From the NCBI GenBank assembly GCA_030762175.1, contig CM060838.1, positions 23,988,001 to 24,052,000 on the forward strand: DNA of 64,000 bases, in the 5' to 3' direction. This DNA comes from Metallyticus violacea (taxonomy: Eukaryota > Arthropoda > Insecta > Mantodea > Metallyticidae). A program made the translations under genes and the position numbers. A model generated the notes under the pieces. It saw only the letters and a program-made list of their open reading frames with translations. It was not told the origin of the DNA and searched no databases. Each line of letters starts with the position of its first letter. Within the stretch, counting starts at the first letter, position 1. Positions 13,601-24,961 of the stretch are shown piece after piece.

Positions 13601-16600
13601 ATGAGAATAAATGGGAGTGGGTAAAATTCGAGAAAAAAAATCAATATTTTAATTTGAGCCCTGAACTTCCCAAATGCGAGTCCCAAAGTCGTTACCACCT
13701 GAGGCTCCCCAGGAATTGATCTCTGCGTGTTGCAATGCATGAGCCAGGCAAGTAAAATGCACTAAATTCATATAAACGTTTTTCTTTGCCGATATATCGT
13801 AGTCTATTGTACAAGCACTGTCAATACAAATCCAGGTTTCCATTTTGAAACAATGCAGTCACGAATGTTGCTTAACAACTGGTTGTGTTATCATGCCGAA
13901 GTATTTTGGGAGAGAGAGAGAAGGGGGAAGGAAAATATTTGACAAATATGTGGCGACAGTAAACTACTGTAATTTCGCTTTACACGTAACGGCAATGAAA
14001 TCTGTTTAAAATGAAAAATTTGCAGCACAGTGTAACAATTATTAAAATGTTAAAACATAAAATTATGTAGTATTTATATAAATTTATATGTAATATAAAC
14101 ATGAAAAATAAATATTTTTGGAAACAAATATCGTATATCTCACGTACATTTTTCTTTATATTTTGCATAAATGTGTGACATTAAAATATATAATTACACA
14201 AAATCCAGGGTGTACTAATAATCAATGGAATTAAGGAGCGTATTTAATTAAACCAAACAAACAAAAGCTTTCACGACCGACGGTATTACATTTTTGTTTC
14301 CAGGGAGAAAAGTTTTTTAAATATGGGCCAAAACTAATAATAGAAAGAATTAAGAATATGGAAATATATAAAGATTACGAATTATAAAGATTAATTTAGT
14401 AAATAGGTACTGCGGCATGGTTGAGGTATATTCATCCAGGAGATCCGATTCGATCCCAGGTCGGAGGTGAAATTTGTGGTGTATACTTCATTAGAGTAAG
14501 TTCAGCTTTATCTCACCAACACTGTGTAGTCAGCACCCCCCCCCCCCAAGCTGCTCCGAGGGTGTCCAATTACTGGTAGCCTGAGGGTCATATATTTACC
14601 GATCATGTGTAGGGCCACAATAAAAATAACATGGATATCATTTTCCTGATAAAGCTGTAATAAACAATTATTTTATTAATAAAATATGATTTTTACAAGT
14701 AATGGGCATAGAAAAGTTCTCTGTGTGACATATGTAAACGATATTGCGTTTGTAAGTATAAAGAGAAGTATGCTTCAATGTAGACAACTTTGCATGCAAT
14801 TGTATGTACATAAAATGAAGCAGTTGTTGTATATACCTCACGTTTCAATACTGCAGAATCGCTCAATGCAGAATTTGTTATACTGAAGCAAAATAAATAA
14901 CTCAGTACATGATTGTAACGGGGTATAAAGTGTATAGTGAGAAATTAGATTCCAATTTTCATCATTGAAAATACTGAGCATTTCCTTAGAATTTATAAGT
15001 ATTATTAGAAGGCTATCGGAATTTGTTTCTTTGATTACTAAGTCTGCAATTTACAGTCACACGATATAGTTAGTTGGACAATATAAGAAAAGTAGAATAA
15101 TCAGAGTAGCCCCCAGAACAGATAACTTATATAATATACTAATGAAACAGTTGCAGGGAAATCTGGTAGCTACATGCAAATCAGCTCATTAAAATAATGG
15201 TGGTTATTTATTTACATTGCAAATATGAATGCATTTCGATAATTTTGGTCAGACTATTTCTTATTTACTAGAAACAATGCAGAAACGCTCTCGTTCGCAC
15301 AGAGTTTGTTTTGAGCCCGGATAAAAAATAAGACGCAATAATCTAGAAAGTCGATTATTTTTAATGGTATGAAACTTTTTCATGAATTTTATATTATTTC
15401 GGAAGATACTTTTATGCCACTATTTAGCCCACTCTGTGCTCAAGTTTAAATTATTGTGACTCTCTGCAAATGAAATGTGGAAACTCTAGATGTAAAAAAT
15501 AAAGCTCCAGATAGCATAAAATGTTCTGCAGCCACCTTTAGGGACACTCAAGTTCTATGACAACTTCAAGTTCCTATAGATATAATAACATTAGAACAGG
15601 AACTTCATACATTTGAATAGATAGGCTGCTACAGATACACATGGGCAGTTGAAAATGTTGCCTACCATCGCAAACGGGCAGATCGTGTATTTATGAAAGT
15701 TTAGTACTGTGTTATTTTAATTACAACGTAAAGTGAAAGAGCAAGAAGATTGCTTTGCAATTTATTACCTGTGCAACCTAGAAATAATATTGCTTCACTG
15801 AAAAGTGTTGTAATAGAGGGGTGTTGCTAGGGAAAGTGGTATTGTAGGCATCTTGCTAGTGTTTGGAAACATAATGACTGATGGACAATTGCACTTTAAG
15901 GCAACGATTTTCAGTCAGGCGACAACCATGTCAGTTTATTTTACAGAAACAACTGCCCCCAAAACATATTGTGCAGGTAACCAACAGTTGTAAAGCCAAG
16001 ATTACGATCAACGTTTGTGTCGCGTTGAGTACAGAACGCAAGCTCTTACCCCACGAATGCACTGACGCTTGTTTGTGACTACTAGTTCACTCTGCTGTCC
16101 GTACCAAGAACTGCATGGCGGGCTCACAGTCAGCTGTTTGATAAACTTGTTTTGTTCATAATGTAGTTTCATGTGTTGAATAAAGAAGTGAAATATTGTA
16201 AATAGACATATTATGGCAGTTAAAATCCTTGTTTTGAGAGGGGAGCTTCAAGAAAAACTTTCATGGAAGAGAACGGGAAGTACGTTGTATATTATGCAAG
16301 CTAGTGCCAGTGCGTTTTTTAACTACCAAAAACCTGAACATAATTCTTTTAGGTGTATCTATTGCTAATTTTTGTTTATAATGATATTAACTTTTTAACG
16401 AATTGTCACAATTAGACTTGCATGCTGGAACACAACATCCGAAATAAATAAAAATTACATTAGTAACATAACCTATAAGTAACTGTTACAAATGATAATT
16501 TTTTTCTCACATTCGTGCTGTTATTTCAATAATGTACATTACTCAAGTACACGCCTTACATATTTATATTTAATTAATAAAGATAAAATTTAGTTTAACA

Positions 16601-19600
16601 TGATGCGATGTAGTAATAATGTGCGTGCAATTAGACTGCTTCACTTTATTTCATCGTTTGTAGTGCAGAGGGCATTGGCTTGTTAAATTGATATTACGTT
16701 TGCGTTTGTTGAAGCTAGTCCTTGCCAATTGCCTACCTCACGCGTCTTGCTGCATATTGCAAACGTTGAACATTATAATTTAGTAAATCAGCTTTGAAAT
16801 AGAATGCAACATTTTCCTCAAAACGTTGAACTGTAAAAGTAAAGAGAGGTTTATGAGAGATATGCTACACAGAAATATTTCCCATTTTTGTTCATGGAGC
16901 GTCACTCGATTTTTCTTGAAGTTTTTCTGTCGCGATATCGCATGACAATTTTCTCACTCGAATAGCTTTACGTGGGCCTGATTTATCAATGTATTAAGTG
17001 TTTTACCTCATTTTATAACAGCTTTGAAGTTATTTAAACGTTAGGGGATAGCAATTTTCAGGATTCCTTTTTCCTTCCATTTCTTCAGAGGATCATATTC
17101 AAAACTTTACTGCCTTTCTTTTCCATTTTTAATTTTTAACGAAAGAATTTGATACTTCAACTGTTTACAATTATCTTTTACATAAGCCTTAAACCTGATA
17201 TACCCACCTACTTTATATTCCAGTAAATTAAATTGATTTCAGTACCTTGTAAGTCCGACAAGCTGGTTTTTCCTGTAATAAGGTACATTTTCTTCCATGC
17301 CGAAGAACTTATGCAGAATCCTTGCCCCAGATGCTTGTTCCGACGAACGGAGCCCTTGGACATCCCCCAAACGCTGAAACAAGAAGTTCTCTGATTACCA
17401 CATTTGTTGCAGCACATGATATAGCAGCATACTACGATGCAATCTTCAGCCTGATTAATTAATACGATAAGAATTTAACCTGATTGTAAAACTATTTCAA
17501 GAATGTACCAATGACTTTTTCAGAACGCTACGAAATGACATCACATATATCAAAGTCGTGTAATTTATAAAGTAACTGAGTAAAACCATTAGTTTTACCG
17601 TTGCTGACTGATATTTATTGAAGTATCCTTAGCTAAGGAGAGTTGATGTAGCCTATAGTATTTTCATGACGTGTAACTTCAGCTATGCATCTTACAAGAC
17701 ATATTCTCTGCGGAAAATTTAAAGTCTTTGAAACTTACCTATATAGAATGGCACTGCCTACAGTCTAATTACAAGAATGCATATTTTGTAAATAAGAAAA
17801 CCCGGATATAGTCTCATTGTTTATTTTACGCAACATTCTACTTGAACAGATGTTTTGTTTTAAGAGAAGTTTTCAAAATAGAGTACTTTTTACACTTACA
17901 TAACAAACTGCAGGGTACTGTATTTGACACAAGTTATCTAATTTTGAAAACACATGGTTTTCTCAGTAAATTATGCATTGATAATGTAGAATGCAGATTG
18001 TATTTCATAAAACGAAGTTTAGAATACTATTTTAATATATTAGAAAATTTAAAAATTCAATAAAATTACGAAATCCTTTAGATTATACTTTGAACTTCAA
18101 TGTTGGGTGTTTTAGTTAAGTTGTTACGAATCAAATACTTTTTGACAAAAAAAAAAAAAAAAAGATTAGTAAATTCTTATATAATCTGATCTCCGTAAAC
18201 GGACCTTAGTTTATCTTGAAAAATGTTAAATCACTTATATTTATTACTAAAGCAAATAATTCATTAATATTGGAGGGTGCATAATTTGCCCATATGTTAT
18301 CTGTCTACTGGATTAGAATTATAGTTAGTAGAATTTGGACAAAAATATTTTTTCTTTAAATATATTTTGTAAAATTTTGTGCATTTATAAGTGGCAAAAT
18401 ATTTTTGCACTCTTTTGGTACTGTTCCTGTATTGTTATGTATGGAAGACAACTGAACATCTATAAGAAATGTTCGTGTTTTTTCTTCGGTAAAAACAACA
18501 ATAAAACTTATCTATTTAAAAAAGATAACAGTTTAAAGTGTGGACATTAATGCACTTTGGTCACCAATGCACGGCTTTTTCTAATGCTTCGCATGCCTCT
18601 TATTCCTTGCTATTTTTGCTTGTTTATTGCCAGATATTATATTTGAATTTTTGCACTAACTTTCACAGAATATATTAATCCCGCGTGTCTGTTCTACTGT
18701 GTTGTCACTTTTAAAACAATAATTCTCTCGTAATATTGGGGACAATAACAATTTTTTAAAACACATACAAGTTTAGTAAACGCTTTCACCACTTTGATGA
18801 GCTTATAAGAGTAACAAACTTATATAAACAAACATTTAAACAAATCATCAGTAAATACTTGATAGTTGGTTTACAGCAATATGTTACATTAAATTAAAAT
18901 TAAAATTAGAAATTAGTGAATCAAAATATATGTAATTTTGAACAGAAGTATGCCAAAATGTTTTGATGTTATGTGCAACTATATCTCAGATTATTTTTAG
19001 ACATTAAAACATATTACTTCTAGACCGCATGTCTTGGATTGTACCGATAAAGATGGAAAGAATTTGATAGAGGCAAGATCGTGGGTTCAATCCCAGCCAG
19101 GGTCGATGGCTTTTTATGGGCGTAAAAAGCCTAAATATGGCTAAGCATGGAAGCGAAGTAAAGCCGTGGGTCCCGTGTGGTACATTTACGGCAAGTAAAG
19201 GAATCTCAAGCCTGAAAGAAGAGGCCTCTGAGCAAAATGTATCGGCCGTTTCACGCCCTGAATTGAATGGGACGCAGATGACTTGAGATATTAAAGAGCG
19301 TCCGTAAATAAACCAAATACTACTACTGGAGATCAGTACTTCAGCCTTGCTCAAGAGCTGACCATTTGTGCGTATGCTCTCGGCGGAGGCATCTCCTGTA
19401 GACACCGGACGGCCACGATTTATTGGCTTTGAGGGACTGACATAGAGAGCTCCCTCACAGTATTTCCGGATAGAATAACCCGACGCATCTTCCGAGGAGG
19501 TCTAGAACCTCAGAAGGGCCACTTCCATACCAGACGCCGGGGCAGAAACTTTTTGTAAGTGCAAGCCACCGTCACACCGCACCACCCACATAGACTAGCA

Positions 19601-21070
19601 ATTTCGATCCTGTAACAGAACCAACAGAATGAAGTGATGTGAAATTAGCGAACGAGAAAGTCATGGCAAATAAACAACCTCTCTGCATTGGTCCAAGCAA
19701 CCAGAGAATACCAGAAAAACCCAAGGTCAAATGATGGTCACAAGGAATTTGAATCCGGGACCTCCCAAATGCGAATAAGTGCTTGAACTACCCCATATAT
19801 CTTTCTAGAAACTGTAGACTTTTATTCAGAACTTTCTGAATGGGTGTACTTTACTTAAATTTTTGAACAAAAAAAAAATAAGAAGTGTTTTCTGATTCTG
19901 CTTAAGGTGACGAGAAAACCATATTAAAAATTCATTTTTGTTTTTATTTTTAAGCTTTGAAAACAGAAATATTGAGTTAATAATTACTGTAGCCAAATTC
20001 AAGCACGTTCATTGTAAATACTGAACACAATCCATAGAAGCTACAAAACATGATTCAATTTAAGTTTCATCTGAACGAGATTGGTGTTGATATTTTTATT
20101 GTGCGGTTAATAAACACATTAAGGTGACCCAAATGCACATAATTCATGCATTAGGCACTTATAGGTTTAGCTATATATATACGAGATGTTGAATATAGAT
20201 AATGAAATATTGTTAAAGTGTTAAAGTATTGTGCACACAGTTGAAATGCAGTGCAAAGGGATATACACCCATGGGTGACAAGTGTAAAAAATCCAATCTA
20301 AAGTCACAGCTCACAAAAGAGAAACACTTCATCAAAGCAAATGTCTTACCAGAAAGAGCTGATATAAAATGCAAGTAATAATTCTTGAATACCTGGTTTG
20401 AGAAGATCGGTGGGGCATACGGTGTTTGCCCCTGGATGGAGTACGGCAAAGGTACTAGCACCTCATCCTTGTACCGCCCAGTTAGACGATCTTGCAAGAA
20501 TGACAGTCGTCTTTGTGTGGTGTAATCCACAGGAAGTTCTGGTAGCCATGAGGCTGCTGCTGGAAGGTTTGTAGGCTGAGCGCTGTTGAGGAACATTGCA
20601 GGTCTAGGTTCGTTTGGTTGAAGTAACGTTAACCGCTGTGGATTGTTGTAGGTGTGTTGAAGCTGAAGGGATTGAGGCAGGTAATATGCAACTCCGTTCC
20701 TTGGGTCCACATATACTCCAATGTTAACCTCTTTAGACTGATCCAGGGAGCCATAATCTCCATCAGAAGGATAAGGGTGAGGTGGTGAGTAGTTGTTTCC
20801 TGTCGAAAGGTTCAAGAGATCGCTGTTATCATCTTTGACGCCGATGGCTATTCCAACATCCAAATCCCGAGATGAAGGTTCCTGGAGCAAAGAACTCCCG
20901 GGAGGAATGACCTTAATATCACGCTGATCTCTGTTAAGTGAGGGTACATAGTGGGAGTAGAAGTTTTTGAGAAACCAGTTCATCTCCTCCCTGTCCATAT
21001 AACGCTCTCTTCCAAAGGATATGGGTAAGAAGGCCAATACCATTATCAGGACGTTGCGGATGTCACCCAT
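6432..21070 (-). CDS. Four-exon gene for a predicted secreted protein, family unknown
   Basis: Coding exons are 21070-20393, 17373-17246, 9420-9273 and 6521-6432 (minus strand). They join to 347 codons plus TAA. The intron phases agree without adjustment: exon 1 ends in phase 0, exon 2 starts in phase 0 and ends in phase 2, exon 3 starts with the one base needed and ends in phase 0, exon 4 starts in phase 0. Every border is GT-AG. The N terminus (MGDIRNVLIMVLAFLPISFG) looks like a signal peptide, so the product is probably secreted or extracellular. The rest is hydrophilic, rich in Pro, Tyr, Asn and Gln, with no transmembrane segment, no cysteine cluster and no catalytic motif I can name. I do not recognise the family. 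A skipped or alternative exon inside the 7.8-kb second intron cannot be excluded. The gene model is seen in the sequence; secretion is inferred. Confidence 0.82.
6960..7545 (-). pseudogene. Tc1-like transposase remnant in intron 3
   Basis: Minus-strand pieces in shifting frames match the order of a Tc1 transposase. A helix-turn-helix stretch at about 7540-7330 reads VYKETAALFIISESGVQNTL, then EDLFTRVCNKQNKALSAT. Next come AINRNKRLELAKVHKHYTSEAW (partial: LELAKVHKHYTSEAWKRM), a piece like the first-Asp/Glu region (LINESKCESF), and RRSPGERE. Stops and frameshifts are frequent and the rest of the catalytic core is not readable. Tc1 proteins are about 340 residues; roughly half is left. The plus-strand 90-codon frame here is a shadow. 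Confidence 0.7.
8205..8500 (-). pseudogene. Mariner transposase remnant (GDE.W region) in intron 3
   Basis: In minus-strand frames it reads LNLCRVTAKPVPKLCLQEQR, then VLKTVIIGDETW, then VPEIKQQGQDGE and IRSVTAHMKLML. This is the order around the first catalytic Asp of the mariner type whose DDE core begins GDESWVYGYD. Frameshifts separate the pieces and the second and third catalytic parts are missing. The plus-strand 97-codon open frame over the same bases is a shadow. Confidence 0.65.
8945..9040 (-). mobile_element. Family B SINE fragment in intron 3
   Basis: Only the 3' part of the family is readable: GACGGTGGACACTGAACATA, GATAAATTGGGAAAGG and AAAGCGTTCCAA. Confidence 0.55.
9273..9420 (-). 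CDS. Coding exon 3 of the secreted-protein gene
   Basis: 148 bases. The acceptor is TTCTATTGTGAACAG and the donor is ACA|GTAAGT, a full donor consensus. The single first base completes an Arg codon begun in exon 2. The frame then reads DGMSLTPKREPAQIIIDPQQ, passes MTAEPYGERQVGAF and ends NDHGYQVT in phase 0. The exon is visibly more GC-rich than its flanks. A family B SINE fragment lies about 230 bp away inside the next intron. Confidence 0.82.
9421..10132. other. Start of intron 2, no recognised features
   Basis: AT-rich intron sequence immediately upstream of exon 3. No exon or repeat is recognised. Confidence 0.5.
10133..10390 (+). mobile_element. Family C SINE, 3' shortened, in intron 2
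   Basis: It has the head GAGCGGCTCAGGCGATAAGC with a good B box (GGTTCAAATCCC), then CCCCTGGTCGTTTAAGCGAA, CCTTTTCATGAATTTTCCGC and GTGACTTGCACTTTG. It stops where a family B copy begins. Confidence 0.75.
10391..10562 (-). mobile_element. Family B SINE, head lost, in intron 2
   Basis: It contains CGTTTTTACTGTTGAGGCAT, GTTCCAGGCCTAAGTTTAGG and CATTTGCCATTTATGAGGAC. The tRNA-like head is missing. It directly abuts the family C copy before it. Confidence 0.75.
10594..10640 (+). repeat. (TTA)n microsatellite
   Basis: A near-perfect run of about 15 TTA units next to the truncated family B copy. Confidence 0.9.
10641..13429. other. Intron 2 sequence without recognised features
   Basis: AT-rich. 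It includes a GA-rich patch at 10783-10812. No exon that fits the phases of exons 2 and 3 was found here. Confidence 0.4.
13430..13710 (-). mobile_element. Family C SINE, 5'-complete part, in intron 2
   Basis: The inverse complement carries the head word GGGGAGCCTCAGGTGGTAAC, GGGACTCGCATTTGGGAAGT, then the family body down to GGCCGCCTG. The usual last 100 bp are absent. Confidence 0.75.
13711..17245. other. Intron 2 sequence with little recognisable content
   Basis: AT-rich. There is a C-run at 14537-14547 and a weak tRNA-like word (GATTCGATCCCAGG) at 14448-14461 that may be the decayed head of a SINE. No exon is recognised. Confidence 0.4.
17246..17373 (-). CDS. Coding exon 2 of the secreted-protein gene
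   Basis: 128 bases. The acceptor is a pyrimidine-rich run ending TTGTTTCAG at 17374; the donor is AAG|GTACTG. The correct frame starts RLGDVQGLRSSEQASG, continues through ILHKFFGMEENVPYY, and ends LVGLT plus two bases of an Arg codon finished by exon 3. A 69-codon open frame that covers the same bases is in a different register and reads through both splice borders. Phase 0 in and phase 2 out match both neighbouring exons, which is the main reason for accepting this exon. Confidence 0.8.
17374..19035. other. Intron 1 sequence without recognised features
   Basis: AT-rich, with an A-run near 18148-18165. Short open frames are chance frames. Confidence 0.45.
19036..19319 (+). mobile_element. 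Family A SINE in intron 1
   Basis: Head with B box GGGTTCAATCCC, then GGCTAAGCATGGAAGCGAAG, GAATCTCAAGCCTGAAAGAA, GAGCAAAATGTATCGGCCGT and GGGACGCAGATGACTTGAGA, ending TAAATAAACC. It lies head to tail against the family C copy that follows. The 133-codon minus frame over it is a shadow. Confidence 0.8.
19326..19795 (-). mobile_element. Family C SINE, full length, in intron 1
   Basis: It runs from AGTACTTCAGCCTTGCTCAA (the inverse of the family end) through CAGAAGGGCCACTTCCATAC and AAGCCACCGTCACACCGCAC to GGACCTCCCAAATGCGAATA at the inverse head. This copy shows that the 'forward' copies at 1.9 and 10.1 kb and the 'reverse' copies belong to one family. Confidence 0.75.
20393..21070 (-). CDS. 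Coding exon 1 of the secreted-protein gene (226 codons)
   Basis: The start is the ATG at 21070-21068. An in-frame TAA at 21103-21101 lies just upstream, and the context AAG-ATG-G is favourable. A GTG two codons earlier is not a plausible eukaryotic start. Residues 1-20 form a signal peptide with a hydrophobic core at about 7-19. An acidic-basic stretch follows (RERYMDREEMNWFLKNFYSH), then a Pro/Tyr/Ser-rich linker and segments such as VDPRNGVAYYLPQ. The exon closes with SNQ at the donor CAG|GTATTC. Open frame runs on into the intron to 20213, but that tail is ordinary AT-rich intron. Base composition is clearly more GC-rich than its surroundings, as expected for coding sequence. Confidence 0.85.
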
Positions 21071-21240
21071 CTTCACCTCGGCCGCTGTGAGACTGACAGC
21101 TTAGCCGCACGGTTTGCAGTAGGCTCTTGTTAAGCCCTGCTGTGCTATATGGTGTTCTATTATTTAGATCCCATAGTTGCTTTAGGATGGAGCATATATA
21201 TATACTATTAATAGAGTAATAAAAACTTCTAAAAAGCATA
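21071..21240 (-). promoter_or_regulatory. 5' leader and possible TATA-type promoter of the secreted-protein gene
   Basis: Upstream of the ATG is a moderately GC-rich leader with an in-frame TAA. A TATATATATA stretch lies at about 21193-21204, 120-135 bp before the start codon. If used, transcription would begin near 21165-21175. An upstream non-coding exon is equally possible. The TATA call is inference. Confidence 0.3.
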
Positions 21241-21585
21241 AAAACTCATAAAAAACACTCAGAGTGCAATATAAAAAGGTTCACATAAAATTTCACACTA
21301 AAAACCGTAAAATTGAACACTAAAATCACACTATATTTCGAGCTTGGCTCTTGGTCACGTGATGAAAATGAACTGAGCTCTGGCAGGCAGCGTCTGTCGT
21401 TGTGAGGCATAGAGATGTGACGTGGCAGCAAAACTGCCAACTCTAGCTGAACAAAGTAGTTTGGCAAACCTGGCAGTATTACAGGGAGATGTTGAGGCCT
21501 GGAGGAATACGGGCTTTATGTAAAACTATTGCTGCCATCTCTACGTCTCTAAGTAAGGTGTGTTTAGATGCATCTATGAGAATAA
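21241..21585. other. Upstream flank of the secreted-protein gene
   Basis: No exon recognised. The 73-codon minus frame here has no support. Confidence 0.4.
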
Positions 21586-21587
21586 GA

Positions 21588-21635
<48 letters not shown>
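21586..21635 (+). repeat. (TA)n microsatellite
   Basis: About 24 TA units in an uninterrupted run. Confidence 0.9.
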
Positions 21636-21640
<5 letters not shown>

Positions 21641-21866
21641 TTACACAGCTAGCGAAGAATAAATAATACAATGCGAACCAGCCAAGAGTTTGCACGTGTT
21701 TTAGGGGCAGAGTAAGGAGCGCGCTGGTTGTGAAAGAGCCAGATGTTTCCATCTCATCCTATTGCTATTCTCACTCCCTCTGCCTTCCGGAAATAGCCGG
21801 AAACTATCGGGGCTGCGAGTTCAGTTATGTACTCGCCCATGTTTCACAAACAGATGCTGGAACTTC

Positions 21867-21957
21867 CTGGCATCTGCATATGAAATAACCCATTACCCTC
21901 CTTAGTTCTCTTTGAGAAATAAAATTAACCCCTCGATGCATGTTATTCTTTAGTTTG
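21867..21957 (+). repeat. Unclassified dispersed repeat, copy 1
   Basis: It shares the words TTTGAGAAATA, the block GATG(C/G)ATGTTAT and CTTTAGTTTG with 34953-35043, in the same order, spacing and orientation. No coding or tRNA-like character. Confidence 0.6.
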
Positions 21958-23969
21958 TGTGAGGTGTGTGAATATTGCTATTTTATGAATATACGACGTG
22001 GAGCTCGATCACCTGGGAATTTCTCTTTCAATAATTTACTGACGTCACAAGAGGGCTCGGAACGGACGTACAAATCATAAATAAACATTCATTTTAAATT
22101 TGCCATTTAATATTCTTAACAGACTTTAATCTACAATCAGACATGTGTAATTTTTTTTCACTGTTCAAACGTCACTGACCAAGTAGCGTAAGACTCAAGG
22201 CCAATGTAGCAGTTCGGTAAACCCCGCCCTTTTGTCCGAACCTATGTAGCCAAGCTGGCGTTGAGTGGTAGATTATCGGCCGATGCAATCCTCCACCAGT
22301 CGTCATTATATAATTAGATGACACTAAATGTAATAGGATGCCAGTAGATGTGAGATATTCTAGTTGGAAATGCACTCTTGGGACACTAAGAATTCACCTT
22401 TAGTGTATGAGGCTACCATCCACGGTGAAGATGAGCGTGGACTGAAGTGGTTGCAAGAAAAGTGGACGAATATTTTTATCAAAACCATAGGTGAACGATA
22501 TTTTCCTTACAGACGGAGGAAAAGAGATGCTGTTCTTTCTCACGAAAGCACTGAGCTCTACACTATCGGGTCTGATCTTACAGCACAGCGCATATACAAT
22601 CAGAAGGATTATGTACCGTCGTCATTATGACATTACTGAAGCAGCTGTTTCAGGGAATCAAATCTCCTCATGCTTTGACACATGAGTATGAATATTCAGA
22701 AGCTGGAAACAAGTCATCGTCTGCATTTAACGACATTTCTGGCGTCTTCTATTTCTACACTTGAACGCAAATTCTCAGTTGCTTTATTTATTTTGTGTAT
22801 TTTCAATTACTTTGGATATATTTCGTTCTTTTGTAGAAACGCTTGTTGTCTGCAAACGAAGTGAATAATTTCACTTTTTGGACATATTTCAGATGAGAAG
22901 TTTAAACTACTTTTGGATTAGTTATGCATGAACACTTGATGAAACTTTTAATAACTATATTGTTTAATTAACTACTTACTACTCGACAGGTTCCAGGTTG
23001 TTCAAGCAGCGACAACTTTCATTCTTTTAGATTATTTGTCTCTCGTTAAGGAATCATTGGTTCACTTTTAGTGGAGTCGATGAAATACATCTATTATGGA
23101 ATTCCTTGCTTTAACATGCCCCACATCCATAGGTCGATTATCCTGGCATTTCTAGCCAACGGTAACTACCATGGACGATTTCAGGATAAAAAAAAAATCA
23201 CATTCATTAACATTTTAATCATCAAATATAATGAGCTTCTGAAGCTCTAAAATATAATACAATATGCTTTCATTCTATCTTCTATTTCCGAGATGCTTTT
23301 AGAGGTTAATAGGTTCTGATGACAAAAGATATCCAGTTTTAGTCGCTCTTATTGGCTTCAGCTCGTTTTAGGTAAATGAATCCATTGCTGAAACGAAAGT
23401 GATTTCAGTTACCTGTTTGAGGATTTTGGGATTTGAGCGTTGTCTTGTTTTTTTTTTTTTTCCCTTGGACCTTTTATACCTTTTTCTGTTTGTGAAGGAA
23501 CTAATTGATATTTGTGCCTATAGTTCGTGTTTATGGTAAAGATTTTAGCAACAATGATAACTAAAATGATATTATATACAGCACGCAAACTGCTTTACAT
23601 CCACTGTCGCCTAAGATTAACGACTATTTGTCTTCTCATGAGGCTAAGAACTCCTTAAAATTTCAGTTATCTCTTGTTTGTGCATGGAAACTAATAGAAT
23701 ACTATTTCTTAATCACCAGGACCTCCTTTATGAGATAACAGTTGTACACAAAGTGGCTTTGAAGTTGAACATGAAAAGGTACGCGCCTTTTCCCTACGCT
23801 TAAATGTTTGTTCCGCTTTTAATTTATAAATTTACAATATTTAAATTTTCTCTATTTTAAATTGTATTTAATACTAGATGTATTACTATAGAAATACAGG
23901 TGGTGTATAGAACTGATACATGAGGTAAAACGATACGTTTTATAGAATTTTGGTAAAAAGGAACATTTC
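21958..23969. other. Intergenic sequence without recognised genes
   Basis: It holds a TGACGTCA palindrome at about 22040 and an 88-codon plus-strand frame at 22364-22630. That frame resembles no family I know and has no clear splice borders. Nothing else is recognised. Confidence 0.4.
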
Positions 23970-24076
23970 ACGCTGGAAAAACTTCAGTCAGGACGCACCG
24001 TCCTGGCGAGGTTCGAACAGCAGCCTTTATCTCACGAATCCGACCCTTAATGACCTCGGCTACCTGTATCGGTAAC
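23970..24076 (-). mobile_element. Family B SINE head fragment
   Basis: The inverse complement gives a tRNA-like head: GGTAGCCGAGGTCATTAAGG, TCGTGAGATAAAGG, GTTCGAACC and GCCAGGACGG, then the start of the body. It is cut off after about 107 bp. Confidence 0.6.
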
Positions 24077-24536
24077 ATTACCTTTGTATACCTACCAAAA
24101 TAATTCTGCCAGTTGATTCTAAAATAATACACAATGATAAGAGCGCTCATTGAACACATCCATATAAAGTCTTCAAGAAAAATGAAAAGCCCAAATAAAA
24201 AAGGGACAAAATGTGTAATTACGTGCTAGGGAAGCTACATAATTGGTTAACAGCGTTTCTCATATTAGAAGAGAAAGTGCAAGTGCGATATACTGATGCA
24301 TTGTCTCATTCTTCTTGACTGATCTCCACTCCAACCTTTCTGATATCATTTTCCTGTGTCATTGTCTTATTTGTTTTCCTGCATTTTGCATTTAAGTAGA
24401 ACGTCCAAGTTTTCATTTGTCATGCTACTCATATTTATGTACTAAAATTCTCTGATGTAATACTGTTTTATATTTTTCTTCATATGCATTACCTCTCTAT
24501 TTTTAGTTCTTCTAGCTTTTGTAAAAACTCAGTATT
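24077..24536. other. Intergenic sequence before the trinucleotide array
   Basis: AT-rich, no recognised features. Confidence 0.45.
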
Positions 24537-24574
24537 AGTGGTGGTGGTGGTAAGAGTAGTAGTAGTAGTAGTAA

Positions 24575-24609
<35 letters not shown>

Positions 24610-24887
24610 ATAGCAGTAATAGTAGTAGTAGTAATAGTAGTAATAGTAGTAATAGTAGTAGTATTAGTAATAGTAGTAATAGTAGTATTAGTAGTAGTAT
24701 TAGTAGTAATAGTAGTAGTAATAGTAGTAGTAGTAATAGTAGTAGTAGTAGTATTAGTAGTAATAGTAGTAGTATAGTAGTAGTAATTGTAGTAGTAATA
24801 GTAGTAGTATTAGTAGTAATAGTAGTAGTATAGTAGTAGTAATAGTAGTAGTAGTAATAGTAGTAGTAATTGTAGTAGTAGTAGTAT

Positions 24888-24922
<35 letters not shown>

Positions 24923-24929
24923 GTAATAA

Positions 24930-24961
<32 letters not shown>

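Noticed and set aside
19004..19405. 133-codon minus-strand frame with SSFRLE and GTHGFTSLP
   Set aside because: Similar false frames appear in the family A copies at 27.2, 33.0 and 53.0 kb, so this is a SINE reading and not a protein family.
20213..20392. Continuation of the exon 1 open frame beyond the splice donor (about 60 residues)
   Set aside because: The sequence turns AT-rich and intron-like after CAG|GTATTC, and only the spliced reading joins in phase with exons 2-4.
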